The notes below the pieces were generated by a model. That model worked only from the letters and a program-made list of their open reading frames with translations, ran no database searches and was not told the origin of the DNA. A program made the position numbers and the translations under genes. Below are positions 34,624-44,051 of a DNA stretch of 64,000 nucleotides, piece by piece; position 1 is the first letter of the stretch; each line of letters opens with the position of its first letter. The DNA lies in the NCBI RefSeq assembly GCF_900163645.1, contig NZ_FUKM01000048.1:1-64000 (forward strand), written 5' to 3'. The stretch is from Halomonas citrativorans. Lineage in GTDB: Bacteria > Pseudomonadota > Gammaproteobacteria > Pseudomonadales > Halomonadaceae.

Positions 34624-35070
34624 CTAACTGACCAATTGAGGGCGAAAGCGTTCCGTTCGCCCGCTAAGCAATTTTTTTAAAATCACACATCCAACGAACA
34701 GCGTCATAAAAAAACTGGCAGGTGCCCACCACACAGCCCCGTCTAACGCTGCAACCCCTCCTGATAACAGTAGCGCAACCAATAGCGGCAGCGCATAGAC
34801 AAGCAAGGCTAACAGGGTAATATCAGAACGGCCAAGAGTAAGCGTTACGCTTGTGCCAAGCGGGTAGTGCTCGCAAAGTTGAGAGGAAACATAAGAGGTT
34901 TTTACTTCGATACGCTGGTGCTGCTGACGCGCCAACACGCCCATGCCACATCCACGGCCCTGGGCACACTGCTGACAGCTCTCTTTCACCGACACATCGA
35001 CTAACAGCCCACGCGGGGTGTAGCCAACAACGCGACCGGTGCGCAGCAAGGCATCACCTTCAGATTTCAT
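34624..35070 (-). CDS. rseC: RseC/MucC-like envelope stress regulator
   Basis: A protein of 148 residues with the RseC layout: an N-terminal soluble part carrying a cysteine cluster (CQQCAQGRGCGMG near 32-44) and two membrane segments (about 83-103 and 108-130). RseC/MucC modulates sigma-E activity in some species; the cysteines may bind a cofactor. A longer frame reaches 35196, but it would overlap mucB and add an atypical N-terminus, so the ATG at 35070 is preferred. Confidence 0.85.
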   Translation of the reverse strand: MKSEGDALLRTGRVVGYTPRGLLVDVSVKESCQQCAQGRGCGMGVLARQQHQRIEVKTSYVSSQLCEHYPLGTSVTLTLGRSDITLLALLVYALPLLVALLLSGGVAALDGAVWWAPASFFMTLFVGCVILKKLLSGRTERFRPQLVS

Positions 35071-35137
35071 CAACGCACTAATACCTTGGCTGAACTGATT
35101 GAGCTGGAGAACATGCGCACAATGTAAATAAGAAAAT

Positions 35138-36085
35138 TTAGTCGAACTCAACCGATTGAACAATACGCTGAAGCATTGAAGGGGGAACTTCACCAATACC
35201 GACTAGCTGCCAGTACTGCTCGCCTTCAGCATATTCATCAACCGCTATCGACGAAACACCAATTTGATGGACGCCGCGATTCAACTCTTGCGGCCCCGCT
35301 TGAGGCTCGGCAAAAATGCTAATGGTGGCCAAACCGTCGCTATACAAACGCTGATGCGCGTCGTCATCCTGGGAGAATGTCGGCTGAGCGACAAAGCCTT
35401 CGGGCAGCCATGAAGGCTGCCAAGCGGGCTCTGTGCTGACGGGCAACGCATCAATGACAACCGGACCTGTATAGCGCTCGGGCTCATTTAATTGTGTTAT
35501 TTGAAAGGTTTCTAAAATACGACCCGTTGAGTCACTTAACACGTGTTTTAACAATAAGCCGGTTGTATTATCCAACCACCATTCATGGGTATAACGCTGC
35601 TGGTCGTGCGGCTCAAATCGAAGCGTTGCTGCCTCGCGCCCAGCGACTCGGACGTCTTCATCCAGTGAAATATCATAAAAACGAGAAGTGTGCTCAACCC
35701 ACCCATCCAGGGAAGGAAATGCACCGTTTTTACTCTCTGCTGACCAAGCCAGCTGCCCTACCCGAGAGCGGCGTTCGACACTTATAGAGGGACCATCAAG
35801 CAACTGAACAACTTGCTGGCGAATACCATCCTGAATGCGATGTGAAAGCGCTAGCGTGCGCACATCAATGGCATTAATCGCAACAGCCCGTGCTTGAAAA
35901 GTATAACAATGGCTCGCTTGTAAACTTCTTTCCAGCCACAGCTGAACATTGCCAGATGCATTTTCAGAGGGCGCATCCGCACACATGTCAGGTTCATCAG
36001 TTTGTGCATATAGCTGTAAAGGCAACAGGCTAATGCTCAATAACGCAGCAGAAGCCACCCACCTGTTTCGCCAGGTCACCATCAT
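35138..36085 (-). CDS. mucB: Sigma-E regulatory protein RseB/MucB
   Basis: A 315-residue periplasmic protein with a signal peptide (cleavage probably after LYA, about 27), an N-terminal lipid-sensing domain resembling LolA/LolB (about 45-220, with WWLDNTTGLLLKHVL) and a C-terminal domain (about 235-315). RseB/MucB binds the periplasmic part of the anti-sigma factor MucA and shields it from proteolysis until lipid or LPS signals displace it. Its place after mucA supports the call. Confidence 0.93.
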   Translation of the reverse strand: MMVTWRNRWVASAALLSISLLPLQLYAQTDEPDMCADAPSENASGNVQLWLERSLQASHCYTFQARAVAINAIDVRTLALSHRIQDGIRQQVVQLLDGPSISVERRSRVGQLAWSAESKNGAFPSLDGWVEHTSRFYDISLDEDVRVAGREAATLRFEPHDQQRYTHEWWLDNTTGLLLKHVLSDSTGRILETFQITQLNEPERYTGPVVIDALPVSTEPAWQPSWLPEGFVAQPTFSQDDDAHQRLYSDGLATISIFAEPQAGPQELNRGVHQIGVSSIAVDEYAEGEQYWQLVGIGEVPPSMLQRIVQSVEFD

Positions 36086-36251
36086 CCGGGGTATTCCCTT
36101 ATCTATCGGTAGCCACTCTTAGCCTGCTATTACATACAATCTTTCAAATGCCTATCTAGAGATTAAGGCATGTTCCCGAGCCCTGGTTTTACGAATACGC
36201 GTTTAAAACTCGTATTCAGGTGCCACACTCAGGAAACATTGTAATAACGTG

Positions 36252-36986
36252 TTAGCGTTGGCCTAGCGGTTCAGTGACAGAAGAACGCATCAACGGCATC
36301 CAGCTGTCGCCATTGCCATAAGCGGCGCCCTGAGAATGCTGCTCTAGATACGACTGCAGAAGCCTAATCTGATCAACGTCAATAGTGTTAACTTGCTGCG
36401 CGGGAGCACTTTGAGCCACGGCGGCTGAAGCGAACCCCGTCTCGCTTACGTTCATTAGCCCGTTTTGCGCTTGACCATTAACCCGAAAAGGCGTTGGTTC
36501 AAACATCGGCATACCGGCAGAGGTCATTGATGCTGGCTGCGAGGCGGCAAGGTCGACAGGCTGAACCTGACCCGCTGCGCCTCCTCCCGTCGAGGACGTT
36601 GCCGCAATAGTGTTGCCTGGTTCAATACTTTCACCGTCAGCACCAAAGAACTGAACACCAGTAATCACCATAAGCGATACTGCTGCCGCAACACCGGCGC
36701 CGCGAGCAAAAGAGATGTTACTTGACCGAGCAGGAGTTGACGCTGGGGCGTCAGCCGTCATCGGAGCAGGTTCATCCTGTAAACGCGCCATAATACCGGC
36801 GGAAAGGTCGGCACTCACATCAACACTCCGCTCACGCTGCATCATGCTACGAGCCAAGTGGTAACGTCGCCACGTATCTGCCGCATCAGCATCATTTGGC
36901 AGTGCCTTCAACACTCGGCGTAGTTCCAGCTCATCACTTTCGCTATCCATTAACGCTGAAAGCGATTCCCGTGTGTTTTGACTCAT
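36252..36986 (-). CDS. mucA: Anti-sigma-E factor RseA/MucA
   Basis: A 244-residue single-pass membrane protein. The cytoplasmic N-terminus (about 1-90) has the anti-sigma signature (RESLSALMDSESDELELRRV, DTWRRYHLARSMM). One membrane helix lies near 97-113, and the periplasmic tail (about 114-244) is rich in Ala, Gly, Ser and Gln. It holds AlgU inactive until regulated proteolysis. GAGGGTG lies upstream of the ATG. An unusual feature is the 354-bp gap from algU. Confidence 0.92.
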   Translation of the reverse strand: MSQNTRESLSALMDSESDELELRRVLKALPNDADAADTWRRYHLARSMMQRERSVDVSADLSAGIMARLQDEPAPMTADAPASTPARSSNISFARGAGVAAAVSLMVITGVQFFGADGESIEPGNTIAATSSTGGGAAGQVQPVDLAASQPASMTSAGMPMFEPTPFRVNGQAQNGLMNVSETGFASAAVAQSAPAQQVNTIDVDQIRLLQSYLEQHSQGAAYGNGDSWMPLMRSSVTEPLGQR

Positions 36987-37340
36987 ACTTCACACCCTCA
37001 CACTGTGTTAAATGAAGCCTTACCGCAGCACGGCAAATAAGCAGCGACCGCTGTAACAACTCCACTGGCCAAGATCTGATAACAACTCGCTTAGTGCAAT
37101 GCACCTCGCATCATGTTGCCTCATTCTTCGGTACATCAGCCGCTCGATGCGACATGGTAGCTAGAGCGTCACGGCTGCTTGTTCTCATCCGTTTAACGGA
37201 AGCAGCTGGTGTGTATGACGCTTTACCTGCCAGACAGTTCACAAAAAAAGGAAAAACGTAATTTTCTGTGTCCTGACCGTTACCTGCAACTTCTACCTGC
37301 AACTTCCAGCAGCACTGTGTTTATTCAGTTCTATCGACCA
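36987..37340 (-). other. Long algU-mucA spacer
   Basis: 354 bp separate the algU stop from the mucA start, where most bacteria have a few to a few tens of bases. A 63-codon frame (37111-37302, minus) overlaps a 13-bp tandem duplication and shows no recognisable domain; I do not call it. No terminator with a T tract is obvious, so readthrough into mucA is likely. An extra promoter or regulatory RNA segment may lie here. Confidence 0.55.
37281..37306. repeat. Exact 13-bp tandem duplication in the algU-mucA spacer
   Basis: TACCTGCAACTTC occurs twice in direct succession (37281-37293 and 37294-37306) with no mismatch, starting about 35 bp from the algU stop. Confidence 0.97.
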
Positions 37341-37940
37341 CTATTCATCGCGACTGTTCCGTGCGGTCGTCACTAACGGTCGAATGTGTTCATCCACCGC
37401 TTCACGCGCGCGAAAAATCCGCGAACGCACAGTCCCCACTGGACACTGCATTATCTGAGCAATGTCTTCATAGGCAAGACCATCCAGTTCGCGCAGCGTA
37501 ATCGCCGTACGTAGATCGTCCGGCAGCTTTTCAATCGCCTCATAAACGGCGGCTTCAAGTTGATCACGTGCGATAGCGGCTTCTGGCGACTCGGCATCGG
37601 CCAGTCGGCCGCTCTGATCGACAAGCTCTGCATCCACGATGTCCAGATCGCTACCAGGTGGCCGTCGGCCCCGAGACACCAGGTGGTTTTTAGCCGTATT
37701 GATAGCAATACGGTACATCCAGGTATAAAAAGCACTTTCAGCACGAAACTTACCGAGCGCTCGATAGGCTTTGATAAACGCTTCCTGGGCCACATCCTGG
37801 ACCTCAGAGTGGTCGTGCACGTAGCGGCCGATCAAACCAATAATTTTATGCTGGTATTTTTTTACCAGCAGATCAAACGCGCGCGTATCGCCTTTCTGGG
37901 CACGTTCGACAAGCTGTTGATCCGTTTCCCGAGTGCCCAT
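37341..37940 (-). CDS. algU: RNA polymerase sigma-E factor (RpoE/AlgU)
   Basis: A 199-residue ECF sigma factor. Region 2 shows FDLLVKKYQHKIIGLIGRYV, DVAQEAFIKAYRAL and FRAESAFYTWMYRIAINTAKN; region 4 shows LREDGLAYEDI-like sequence (actual ELDGLAYEDIAQIMQCPVGTVRSRI), the DNA-reading helix-turn-helix. It directs the envelope-stress regulon and alginate or exopolysaccharide genes in Pseudomonas. AGGGG lies before the ATG. A sigma-E-type promoter about 220 bp upstream suggests positive autoregulation. Confidence 0.96.
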   Translation of the reverse strand: MGTRETDQQLVERAQKGDTRAFDLLVKKYQHKIIGLIGRYVHDHSEVQDVAQEAFIKAYRALGKFRAESAFYTWMYRIAINTAKNHLVSRGRRPPGSDLDIVDAELVDQSGRLADAESPEAAIARDQLEAAVYEAIEKLPDDLRTAITLRELDGLAYEDIAQIMQCPVGTVRSRIFRAREAVDEHIRPLVTTARNSRDE

Positions 37941-38161
37941 TCACACGCCCCTCCAGCTCGTACGACATGCGTAGAGCCCTATTTCTGTCACCCCTTTTGA
38001 GCGGGCCTTCACAGCAAGCAGCATAGCGTCCCTTGGGCATTAATTAATGACAATGATGACAGCGGCGACCAATATGCCGCTGTGTTTATGGTTCATAACG
38101 TTAAGTGTTACGCGTTCTGTACGAGGCATCAAGCGCTTACACACTACTTGCAAAATCTTGA

Positions 38162-38191
38162 AGCTGACACTGCTCAACGCTTTCAAGTTCC
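38162..38191 (-). promoter_or_regulatory. Sigma-E-type promoter upstream of algU
   Basis: On the minus strand GGAACTT (38191-38185) is followed after 16 bases by GTCAGC (38168-38163). This fits the sigma-E consensus GGAACTT-N15/16-GTCNAA closely. Transcription would reach the algU start after a leader of about 215 bases. Confidence 0.7.
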
Positions 38192-38198
38192 TCAAGAA

Positions 38199-38228
38199 TT
38201 GATTTTTACCACCCTGACACGCCATAGT
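38199..38228 (+). promoter_or_regulatory. Possible sigma-70 promoter of DAHP synthase gene
   Basis: TTGATT (38199-38204) and CATAGT (38223-38228) are separated by 18 bp, 42 bp before the start codon. The match is moderate. No trp-operator-like palindrome is seen here. Confidence 0.35.
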
Positions 38229-38269
38229 AGGCGTTATTTTTCGCTCACTACGCACGCATAGGTAGCTAG

Positions 38270-39346
38270 ATGTCAGAACAACAGGTTCATAACCTTAACG
38301 TCCTCGCCCAGGATGTCCTCACCACACCCGACGCGCTCAAGCAGGCGGTTCCTCTTACCGACACAGCTGAACGTACGGTCATCGAAGGGCGTCAAACCAT
38401 TCAGAATATTCTGGATGGTAAAGATCCACGCCTTTTAGTCGTCGTCGGCCCCTGCTCTATCCACGATGTAGACGCAGCGCTGGATTACGCCCGCCGCTTG
38501 CGCAAACTGGCCGACCAGGTGAGCGATAGTCTTTATATCGTGATGCGCGTGTATTTTGAAAAGCCTCGCACAACGGTCGGCTGGAAAGGCCTTATCAACG
38601 ACCCGCACCTCAACGACTCCTTTGAGATTGATGAAGGCCTGCATATTGCGCGCAAGCTGCTGGTCGACCTGGCGGAACTTGGCTTGCCGCTGGCGACCGA
38701 AGCACTCGACCCCATTTCGCCTCAATATCTTCAAGACTGTATCAGTTGGTCAGCTATTGGTGCACGTACCACTGAGTCACAAACGCACCGCGAAATGGCC
38801 TCAGGCCTCTCCTCACCGGTCGGTTTTAAGAACGGAACCGATGGTAGCCTGGATGTCGCTATCAATGCGCTGCAGTCCGTGGCGAGCCCGCATAATTTCC
38901 TAGGCATTAACCCAGCCGGTCAAGTGGCCATTATTCGCACCCGGGGTAACGCATACGGCCACGTCGTTCTACGGGGCGGTAACGGCAAACCCAATTACGA
39001 CAGTGTTAGCGTGACGCTGGCCGAAAAAGAGCTTAAAAAAGCCAATCTTTCTGCCAACATCATGATCGACTGTTCTCACGCCAACTCTAATAAAGACGCG
39101 GCTTTACAGCCGTTGGTATTGGAGAACGTGACCAACCAGATCCTTGAAGGCAACATCTCTATCATCGGCTTGATGGTGGAATCCAATATCGGCTGGGGCA
39201 ATCAAAAAGTCCCTGCGGACCTAAGCCAACTGCAGTACGGCGTTTCCATTACTGATGCCTGCATCGACTGGGATACAACGGTTGAAACGTTTACCCGCAT
39301 GAACGATAAGCTGGCACCGGCACTTGCCAAGCGCATTGCGCAGTAA
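38270..39346 (+). CDS. aroG: 3-deoxy-7-phosphoheptulonate synthase (AroF/G/H family)
   Basis: A 358-residue class I alpha DAHP synthase, the first enzyme of the shikimate pathway (PEP plus erythrose 4-phosphate). Motifs are VVVGPCSIHD near 60-69, MRVYFEKPRTTVGWKG near 90-106, IGARTTESQTHREMASG near 160-176, NGTDG, and IMIDCSHANSNK near 262-273 with metal ligands. Which aromatic amino acid inhibits it cannot be told from sequence by eye, so aroG is a family name. The ribosome binding site is weak. It is divergent from algU and convergent with the dinG-like gene. Confidence 0.93.
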   Translation: MSEQQVHNLNVLAQDVLTTPDALKQAVPLTDTAERTVIEGRQTIQNILDGKDPRLLVVVGPCSIHDVDAALDYARRLRKLADQVSDSLYIVMRVYFEKPRTTVGWKGLINDPHLNDSFEIDEGLHIARKLLVDLAELGLPLATEALDPISPQYLQDCISWSAIGARTTESQTHREMASGLSSPVGFKNGTDGSLDVAINALQSVASPHNFLGINPAGQVAIIRTRGNAYGHVVLRGGNGKPNYDSVSVTLAEKELKKANLSANIMIDCSHANSNKDAALQPLVLENVTNQILEGNISIIGLMVESNIGWGNQKVPADLSQLQYGVSITDACIDWDTTVETFTRMNDKLAPALAKRIAQ

Positions 39347-39364
39347 CTCGACTGCATGCACATG

Positions 39365-39392
39365 CCCCGCTATGGCGTATGCCATAGCGGGG
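39365..39392. terminator. Strong hairpin between convergent aroG and dinG
   Basis: CCCCGCTATGGC (39365-39376) and GCCATAGCGGGG (39381-39392) form a perfect 12-bp stem with a GTAT loop. It lies in the 67-bp gap between two convergent genes. Neither strand has a good T tract, so it may act as a barrier or Rho-linked terminator or as an mRNA-end stabiliser. Confidence 0.7.
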
Positions 39393-39413
39393 GTTCAGAT
39401 GATTGCAGGTGGC

Positions 39414-41543
39414 TTATGGGTGAATCTCGCGCCTGAACGGTGGTAAAGCATCCAGTAACGCCTGACCGTAGCGCCGGGTAATCACGCGCTTGTCCAGCAA
39501 GGTAATCACCCCCTGGTCACTCTCTTTACGAATTAGCCGCCCACAGGCCTGCACCAGTTTAATCGAGGCATCCGGCACGCTAATGCGCATAAAAGAGTTC
39601 CCGCCCTGGTTCTCGATCCATTCAGCAAGCGTCGCCCCTACCGGGTCATCCGGCACTGAAAATGGCAGCCGCGTGATCACCACATGGGTCAAGTAGTCAC
39701 CAGGCAGATCGATTCCTTCGGCAAAGCTTGCTAGTCCGAAAATAATACTACCTTTGCCCTTGTCGACCGCCGCGCGATGCCGCTCAATTAACTCTCTTTT
39801 GGGCAGCGCATCCTGGGCAAGCACCCGCTCTCTGATTGCCGCTGGCAGGCTTTTCTCTACCGCGCGAAGCTGCGCACGAGAAGAAAACAGCACCAAGGCC
39901 GCCTCTTTATCGGTCAACTGCGTGACAAACTGAGCGATCGCATTTTCATGCGCATCGCGATCACCAGGGTCAGTCGCCTCCTTTGGCACACGCAGCACCG
40001 CATTGGCATAATCAAACGGGCTGGGCAACGCCTGGTAGCGGTACCGATTAGCTAACCCGGCGCGCTCCTGAATGCGTTCAAATCGACCCAGTGCAGTAAG
40101 CGTTGCCGAGGTGACCACTGCACCATGGCAGCGCCCCCATAAATGCTTGGCAAGCGTATGGGCCGCTGATACTGGGCTTGCAGAAAACTCAATCTCGGGC
40201 TCACCCGCCACCCGGCTTAGCGTAAGCCACCGAGCACTCGGCGGGGCGTTAGGTGCATCCTGCTCACTAAACGCTTGCCATAAGGCGTGGGCTTCCAAGG
40301 CGCGGCCATGCAGCAGCGCGACCAGTGGCAGCCAGCTTTCCGCTTGCTCGCGATCAAGCCCGGTCTGCTTATCAGGGTCAAGGCTTTCACGCAGAATATC
40401 GCTGATACTCTCCAGGCAACGCGAGAGCGTGGCAAACATCACCAACAACTGCTGCGCCTGTTCACGCAGCGCATCAGGCACTTGGCCTTTTTCAAACCGC
40501 GATTGCAGTGTGCTTTCTTCATCTGACAGCCCATTGGGCCGCTCCGCCAGCTGATGCCCTACGCTAAATACATCGCCCAGCACAGGCTCCAGGCCATGAA
40601 TAGCCTCGGGGAGGCTTGCCAGTAGGCGTGCGATGGTGGGCTGCACCGCCAACGCCTGATTCAGGTCGGTCAAACTGCTTTTAAGCGTATTTAACCAGCG
40701 CACACAGCCGTGTACGGCAAACCGGTGGGCGAAATGCGAAAGCGCCTTATCAGGCAGGTGATGACCTTCATCAAATACAAAAATGCAGTCGGAAGGATCC
40801 GGTAAAATCGCCCCACCTCCCAGTGCCAAATCTGCCAGCACCAGGTCATGGTTGGCAACGATGACATCCGCATTTTCAAGATCACGACGCGAGCGAAAAA
40901 AGGCACAGGCGCCAAAGTGGCCACAGCGCCTACCGGTGCATTGGCGGTGGTCTACCGTTAGCCGCCGCCAGTGGGCATCATCAATGGTGGTGGGCCAGTT
41001 ATCGCGGTCGCCCTCCCAATTCCCCTGCCCATAGGCGTCCGTCATATCAGTGGCAAGCACGGTAAAATCGCTGCTTTCCGTTTGCAGGGACTGCTCGAAT
41101 AGCGAAAGCGTCGGGTTAGGCTCAGCGCCTTCCATGACCTGATCCAGCTTGGCCACACAGACATACCGGCCGCGACCTTTTGCCAACGCGTAGCGAAAAG
41201 CGATGCCGCTATGGCTGGCAAGCGCGGGCAAGTCCTGATTCAGCACCTGCTCTTGCAATGCAACCGTAGCGGTCGAAATAACCAACCGCTTACCACGAGC
41301 TTTCGCAATGGGTAATGCAGCGATCAGATACGCCAGCGTTTTGCCGGTTCCGGTGCCCGCCTCCAGCACACAGACATGGCTGTCACTGGTCCGCTTGCCT
41401 TCGCTATCGCTTTCGATATCCCCTAACGTGCGGGCAATCTCAGCAATCATCAGACGCTGCCCGTAGCGCGGAGTCAGCTCAAGCTTTTCTACCACGCGAC
41501 GATAAGCGTCCTGAATATCGCTTTTTAGGGCATCATCAAGCAT
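39414..41543 (-). CDS. dinG: ATP-dependent DNA helicase, DinG family
   Basis: A 709-residue XPD-like superfamily 2 helicase. Walker A is EAGTGTGKT near 61-69; the Walker B box is FDEGHHLPD near 263-271. Cysteines RYVC, QCTG, RCGH and ACAFF (about 125-215) fit the 4Fe-4S cluster of DinG. Late motifs GSIIFGLASFAEGIDLPG and QACGRLIRKESDQG close the helicase core. DinG unwinds 5'-tailed DNA and resolves R-loops. It begins 5 bp downstream of rhlB on the same strand. Confidence 0.92.
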   Translation of the reverse strand: MLDDALKSDIQDAYRRVVEKLELTPRYGQRLMIAEIARTLGDIESDSEGKRTSDSHVCVLEAGTGTGKTLAYLIAALPIAKARGKRLVISTATVALQEQVLNQDLPALASHSGIAFRYALAKGRGRYVCVAKLDQVMEGAEPNPTLSLFEQSLQTESSDFTVLATDMTDAYGQGNWEGDRDNWPTTIDDAHWRRLTVDHRQCTGRRCGHFGACAFFRSRRDLENADVIVANHDLVLADLALGGGAILPDPSDCIFVFDEGHHLPDKALSHFAHRFAVHGCVRWLNTLKSSLTDLNQALAVQPTIARLLASLPEAIHGLEPVLGDVFSVGHQLAERPNGLSDEESTLQSRFEKGQVPDALREQAQQLLVMFATLSRCLESISDILRESLDPDKQTGLDREQAESWLPLVALLHGRALEAHALWQAFSEQDAPNAPPSARWLTLSRVAGEPEIEFSASPVSAAHTLAKHLWGRCHGAVVTSATLTALGRFERIQERAGLANRYRYQALPSPFDYANAVLRVPKEATDPGDRDAHENAIAQFVTQLTDKEAALVLFSSRAQLRAVEKSLPAAIRERVLAQDALPKRELIERHRAAVDKGKGSIIFGLASFAEGIDLPGDYLTHVVITRLPFSVPDDPVGATLAEWIENQGGNSFMRISVPDASIKLVQACGRLIRKESDQGVITLLDKRVITRRYGQALLDALPPFRREIHP

Positions 41544-41548
41544 GTGCT

Positions 41549-42823
41549 TTACAGCATACCTTCCGGCGGATGTTCGCAGGGTAGTTTGCCGTTGATATAG
41601 CGTTCGATCTCAGGCAATGAGAAGGCATCTTCTTCGCCCACAAAGCTGATTGAAACGCCTTTGGCGCCTGCACGACCGGTACGACCAATACGGTGCACGT
41701 AGTCTTCCGGGTCTTCAGGCAGCGTGTAATTGATGACGTGGCTTACGTCTTCAATATGAATACCGCGGCCTGCCACATCCGTGGCAACCAGCACTTGGAT
41801 TTCACCCTCGCGGAAACGCTCAAGCGTAGTGATGCGCTGGTTTTGCGGTACGTCACCCGACAACATGGCCGCACTGATACCGGCTTTTTTCAGCAGATCA
41901 TCCAGCTTACGAACCAAATCGCGGCGATTACCGAATACCATCACACGCTCAAAGCTCTCTTGCTCAAGCAGGTTTACCAACAGGCGCTGCTTATCGTCGT
42001 CCGAGACAAGATAAACACGCTGGTCAATATCCGCCTGGTTTTCAACCGTGACTTCAATCTCAACGTGGGCCGGGTTAACCGTCCACTGATTGGCCAGATT
42101 GAGAATATCGTCTGTAAAGGTGGCAGAAAACAGGAACGTCTGGCGCTCTTCTGTCTTCGGCGTGTAGCGAATAATACGCTTCACGTCAGGAATAAAGCCC
42201 ATCGACAGCATACGGTCGGCTTCATCCAATACCAGCACTTCCACTTCAGAAAGGTCGATATCGCGCTTTTGATGGAAATCCAGCAAGCGGCCTGGCGTTG
42301 CGACCAGGATATCAATCTTTTTGCCTAGGCTTTCGCGCTGCTTTTGATAGTCCATTCCACCAACAACGCTGGCCACGTTCAACTGCGTAAAGCGAGCAAG
42401 CGCCTTGGCGTCTTTTTCGATTTGCAGGGCCAACTCACGCGTAGGCGCAATAATCAGGGCTCGCGGCGCACCGGGCTTTTGACCATCCGGTGCAGGCTCT
42501 TCAAGGAAGTACGCCATTACCGAGATCAAAAATGCAGCCGTCTTGCCGGTACCGGTTTGCGCTTTACCAACAATATCGCCACCCAGCAGCGTTGCACGCA
42601 GCGCTTCAGCCTGGATCGGTGTGCAGTACTCAAACCCTTGGGCATGAATGGCGCGCATCAACGGTAGCGGCAGATCAAAGTCATGAAAGCGCCATTTGCC
42701 AGCCACGGCAGGCACCTGAAACTGACGAAGATCCCAGCTCGACTGGCGGCGACGCGGTTTCCGACGGCGACGTTTCGGCTTGCGGTTCTGGGCCGATGCT
42801 ATGGTCTGTTCCGACTCGCTCAT
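41549..42823 (-). CDS. rhlB: DEAD-box RNA helicase RhlB
   Basis: A 424-residue DEAD-box helicase with a basic N-terminal extension ([11 protein letters not shown], about 15-26). It shows Q motif [12 protein letters not shown], motif [13 protein letters not shown] at [12 protein letters not shown], and [10 protein letters not shown]. The extension and C-terminus fit RhlB, a helicase that unwinds RNA in the degradosome. The short pair with dinG is likely cotranscribed. Confidence 0.9.
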   Translation of the reverse strand: MSESEQTIASAQNRKPKRRRRKPRRRQSSWDLRQFQVPAVAGKWRFHDFDLPLPLMRAIHAQGFEYCTPIQAEALRATLLGGDIVGKAQTGTGKTAAFLISVMAYFLEEPAPDGQKPGAPRALIIAPTRELALQIEKDAKALARFTQLNVASVVGGMDYQKQRESLGKKIDILVATPGRLLDFHQKRDIDLSEVEVLVLDEADRMLSMGFIPDVKRIIRYTPKTEERQTFLFSATFTDDILNLANQWTVNPAHVEIEVTVENQADIDQRVYLVSDDDKQRLLVNLLEQESFERVMVFGNRRDLVRKLDDLLKKAGISAAMLSGDVPQNQRITTLERFREGEIQVLVATDVAGRGIHIEDVSHVINYTLPEDPEDYVHRIGRTGRAGAKGVSISFVGEEDAFSLPEIERYINGKLPCEHPPEGML

Positions 42824-42968
42824 AGGCTATGTATCTGTCCATTACTGTGAATGTTAGGCATCACGAAGCGCGTATTGTATCAGGGGTTGGCGCTAAGAGC
42901 GCGTCCTGCTGTCGAAGGTAGGCCAGAGCCTGTTAGAATATGGCTTAATTCGACATAAGGAGCGCGAC

Positions 42969-43217
42969 ATGACGCGTAAGAAAAAAACACGTTCTTTGGC
43001 TGACAAGGTGACGATTCGCACCGGGCGCCGCAAAGACTATAAACAGTGGCGCCATGATAACCCCGACCAGGTGACCTCTTCACGCCGTTTTGTCGCCAAA
43101 AAGCAGCAGCAGCGTAAACTTCAGGCAGTGCGCAAGCTAGCGCGCCAACAGGAGGGACAAAGTATCGCCATCCATCCTGACAAAGGGGCGGATCACACGC
43201 CAGAGGATAAATCGTAA
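42969..43217 (+). CDS. Small basic hypothetical protein
   Basis: An 82-residue, strongly basic protein (MTRKKKTRS at the start; many Lys, Arg and Gln) without membrane segments. I do not recognise the family. It is supported by AAGGAG 6 bp before the ATG, a -10-like TAGAAT at 42934-42939, and a TAATG overlap between its stop and the xthA start. It may bind nucleic acid, by composition only. Confidence 0.75.
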   Translation: MTRKKKTRSLADKVTIRTGRRKDYKQWRHDNPDQVTSSRRFVAKKQQQRKLQAVRKLARQQEGQSIAIHPDKGADHTPEDKS

Positions 43218-44050
43218 TGCGGTTGGTTTCTTTCAACATCAACGGCATTCGCGCTCGGCTTCATCAGTTGCAGGCCTTGATTGATACCCAGCAGCCTGAC
43301 GTTATAGGCCTGCAGGAAACCAAAGTACAGGACAGCGAGTTCCCCTTGGCCGATGTGGAGGCCATGGGCTACCACGTTTATTACCATGGGCAAAAAGGTC
43401 ACTATGGGGTGGCATTAATGTGCCGTCAAAAGCCCCAGGACATCTTTTATGGCTTTCCCGATGATGGCGAAGAAGCGCAGCGGCGCATGATTGGCGTACG
43501 CTTGCTAGCTGACGACGGCGAATCAGTCACCGTTTGGAACGGCTACTTCCCACAGGGTGAAAACGTTAGCCATCCGACGAAATTTCCCCATAAAGCGCAA
43601 TTTTACCGCCAACTAACAAGCCTGCTCAACGAACATTACCGCGCGGACGAGCGTCTAGCGATTATGGGTGATTTTAACATTTCACCTGAAGATCAAGATA
43701 TCGGCATTGGCGAGGCGAGCCGCAAGCGCTGGCTGCGTGAAGGCAAAGCAAGTTTTCAACCGATTGAGCGCGAATGGCTGGAGGGCATCAAAGCCTGGGG
43801 ACTAACCGACAGCTATCGCCTTTGCTACCCAGAGAACAATGAGTGGTTCAGTTGGTTTGATTATCGTTCCAAAGGCTTTGATCGCGAACCCAAACGTGGC
43901 CTACGGATCGACTATATTCTGGTGACACAACCGCTTGCCGACTGCGTTCAGGCAGCGGGGATCGATTATGAGCTGCGCGCCATGGCACGCCCCTCCGACC
44001 ACGCGCCTACCTGGAGCGATTTTGCGATTACGCTCAGTCCTTCAGCGTAA
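43217..44050 (+). CDS. xthA: Exonuclease III
   Basis: A 277-residue AP endonuclease/3'-5' exonuclease of base-excision repair, close to E. coli XthA. Motifs are FNINGIRARLHQL, GLQETKVQD, YHGQKGHYGVAL, the metal site MGDFNISPED, WFDYRSKGFD, and C-terminal PSDHAP. The start overlaps the stop of the small basic gene (TAATG), so translation is probably coupled. Direct repeats follow its stop. Confidence 0.96.
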   Translation: MRLVSFNINGIRARLHQLQALIDTQQPDVIGLQETKVQDSEFPLADVEAMGYHVYYHGQKGHYGVALMCRQKPQDIFYGFPDDGEEAQRRMIGVRLLADDGESVTVWNGYFPQGENVSHPTKFPHKAQFYRQLTSLLNEHYRADERLAIMGDFNISPEDQDIGIGEASRKRWLREGKASFQPIEREWLEGIKAWGLTDSYRLCYPENNEWFSWFDYRSKGFDREPKRGLRIDYILVTQPLADCVQAAGIDYELRAMARPSDHAPTWSDFAITLSPSA

Positions 44051-44051
44051 T

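Noticed and set aside
37111-37302. 63-codon frame in the algU-mucA spacer
   Set aside because: No recognisable domain; it includes part of a tandem duplication and its translation looks arbitrary.
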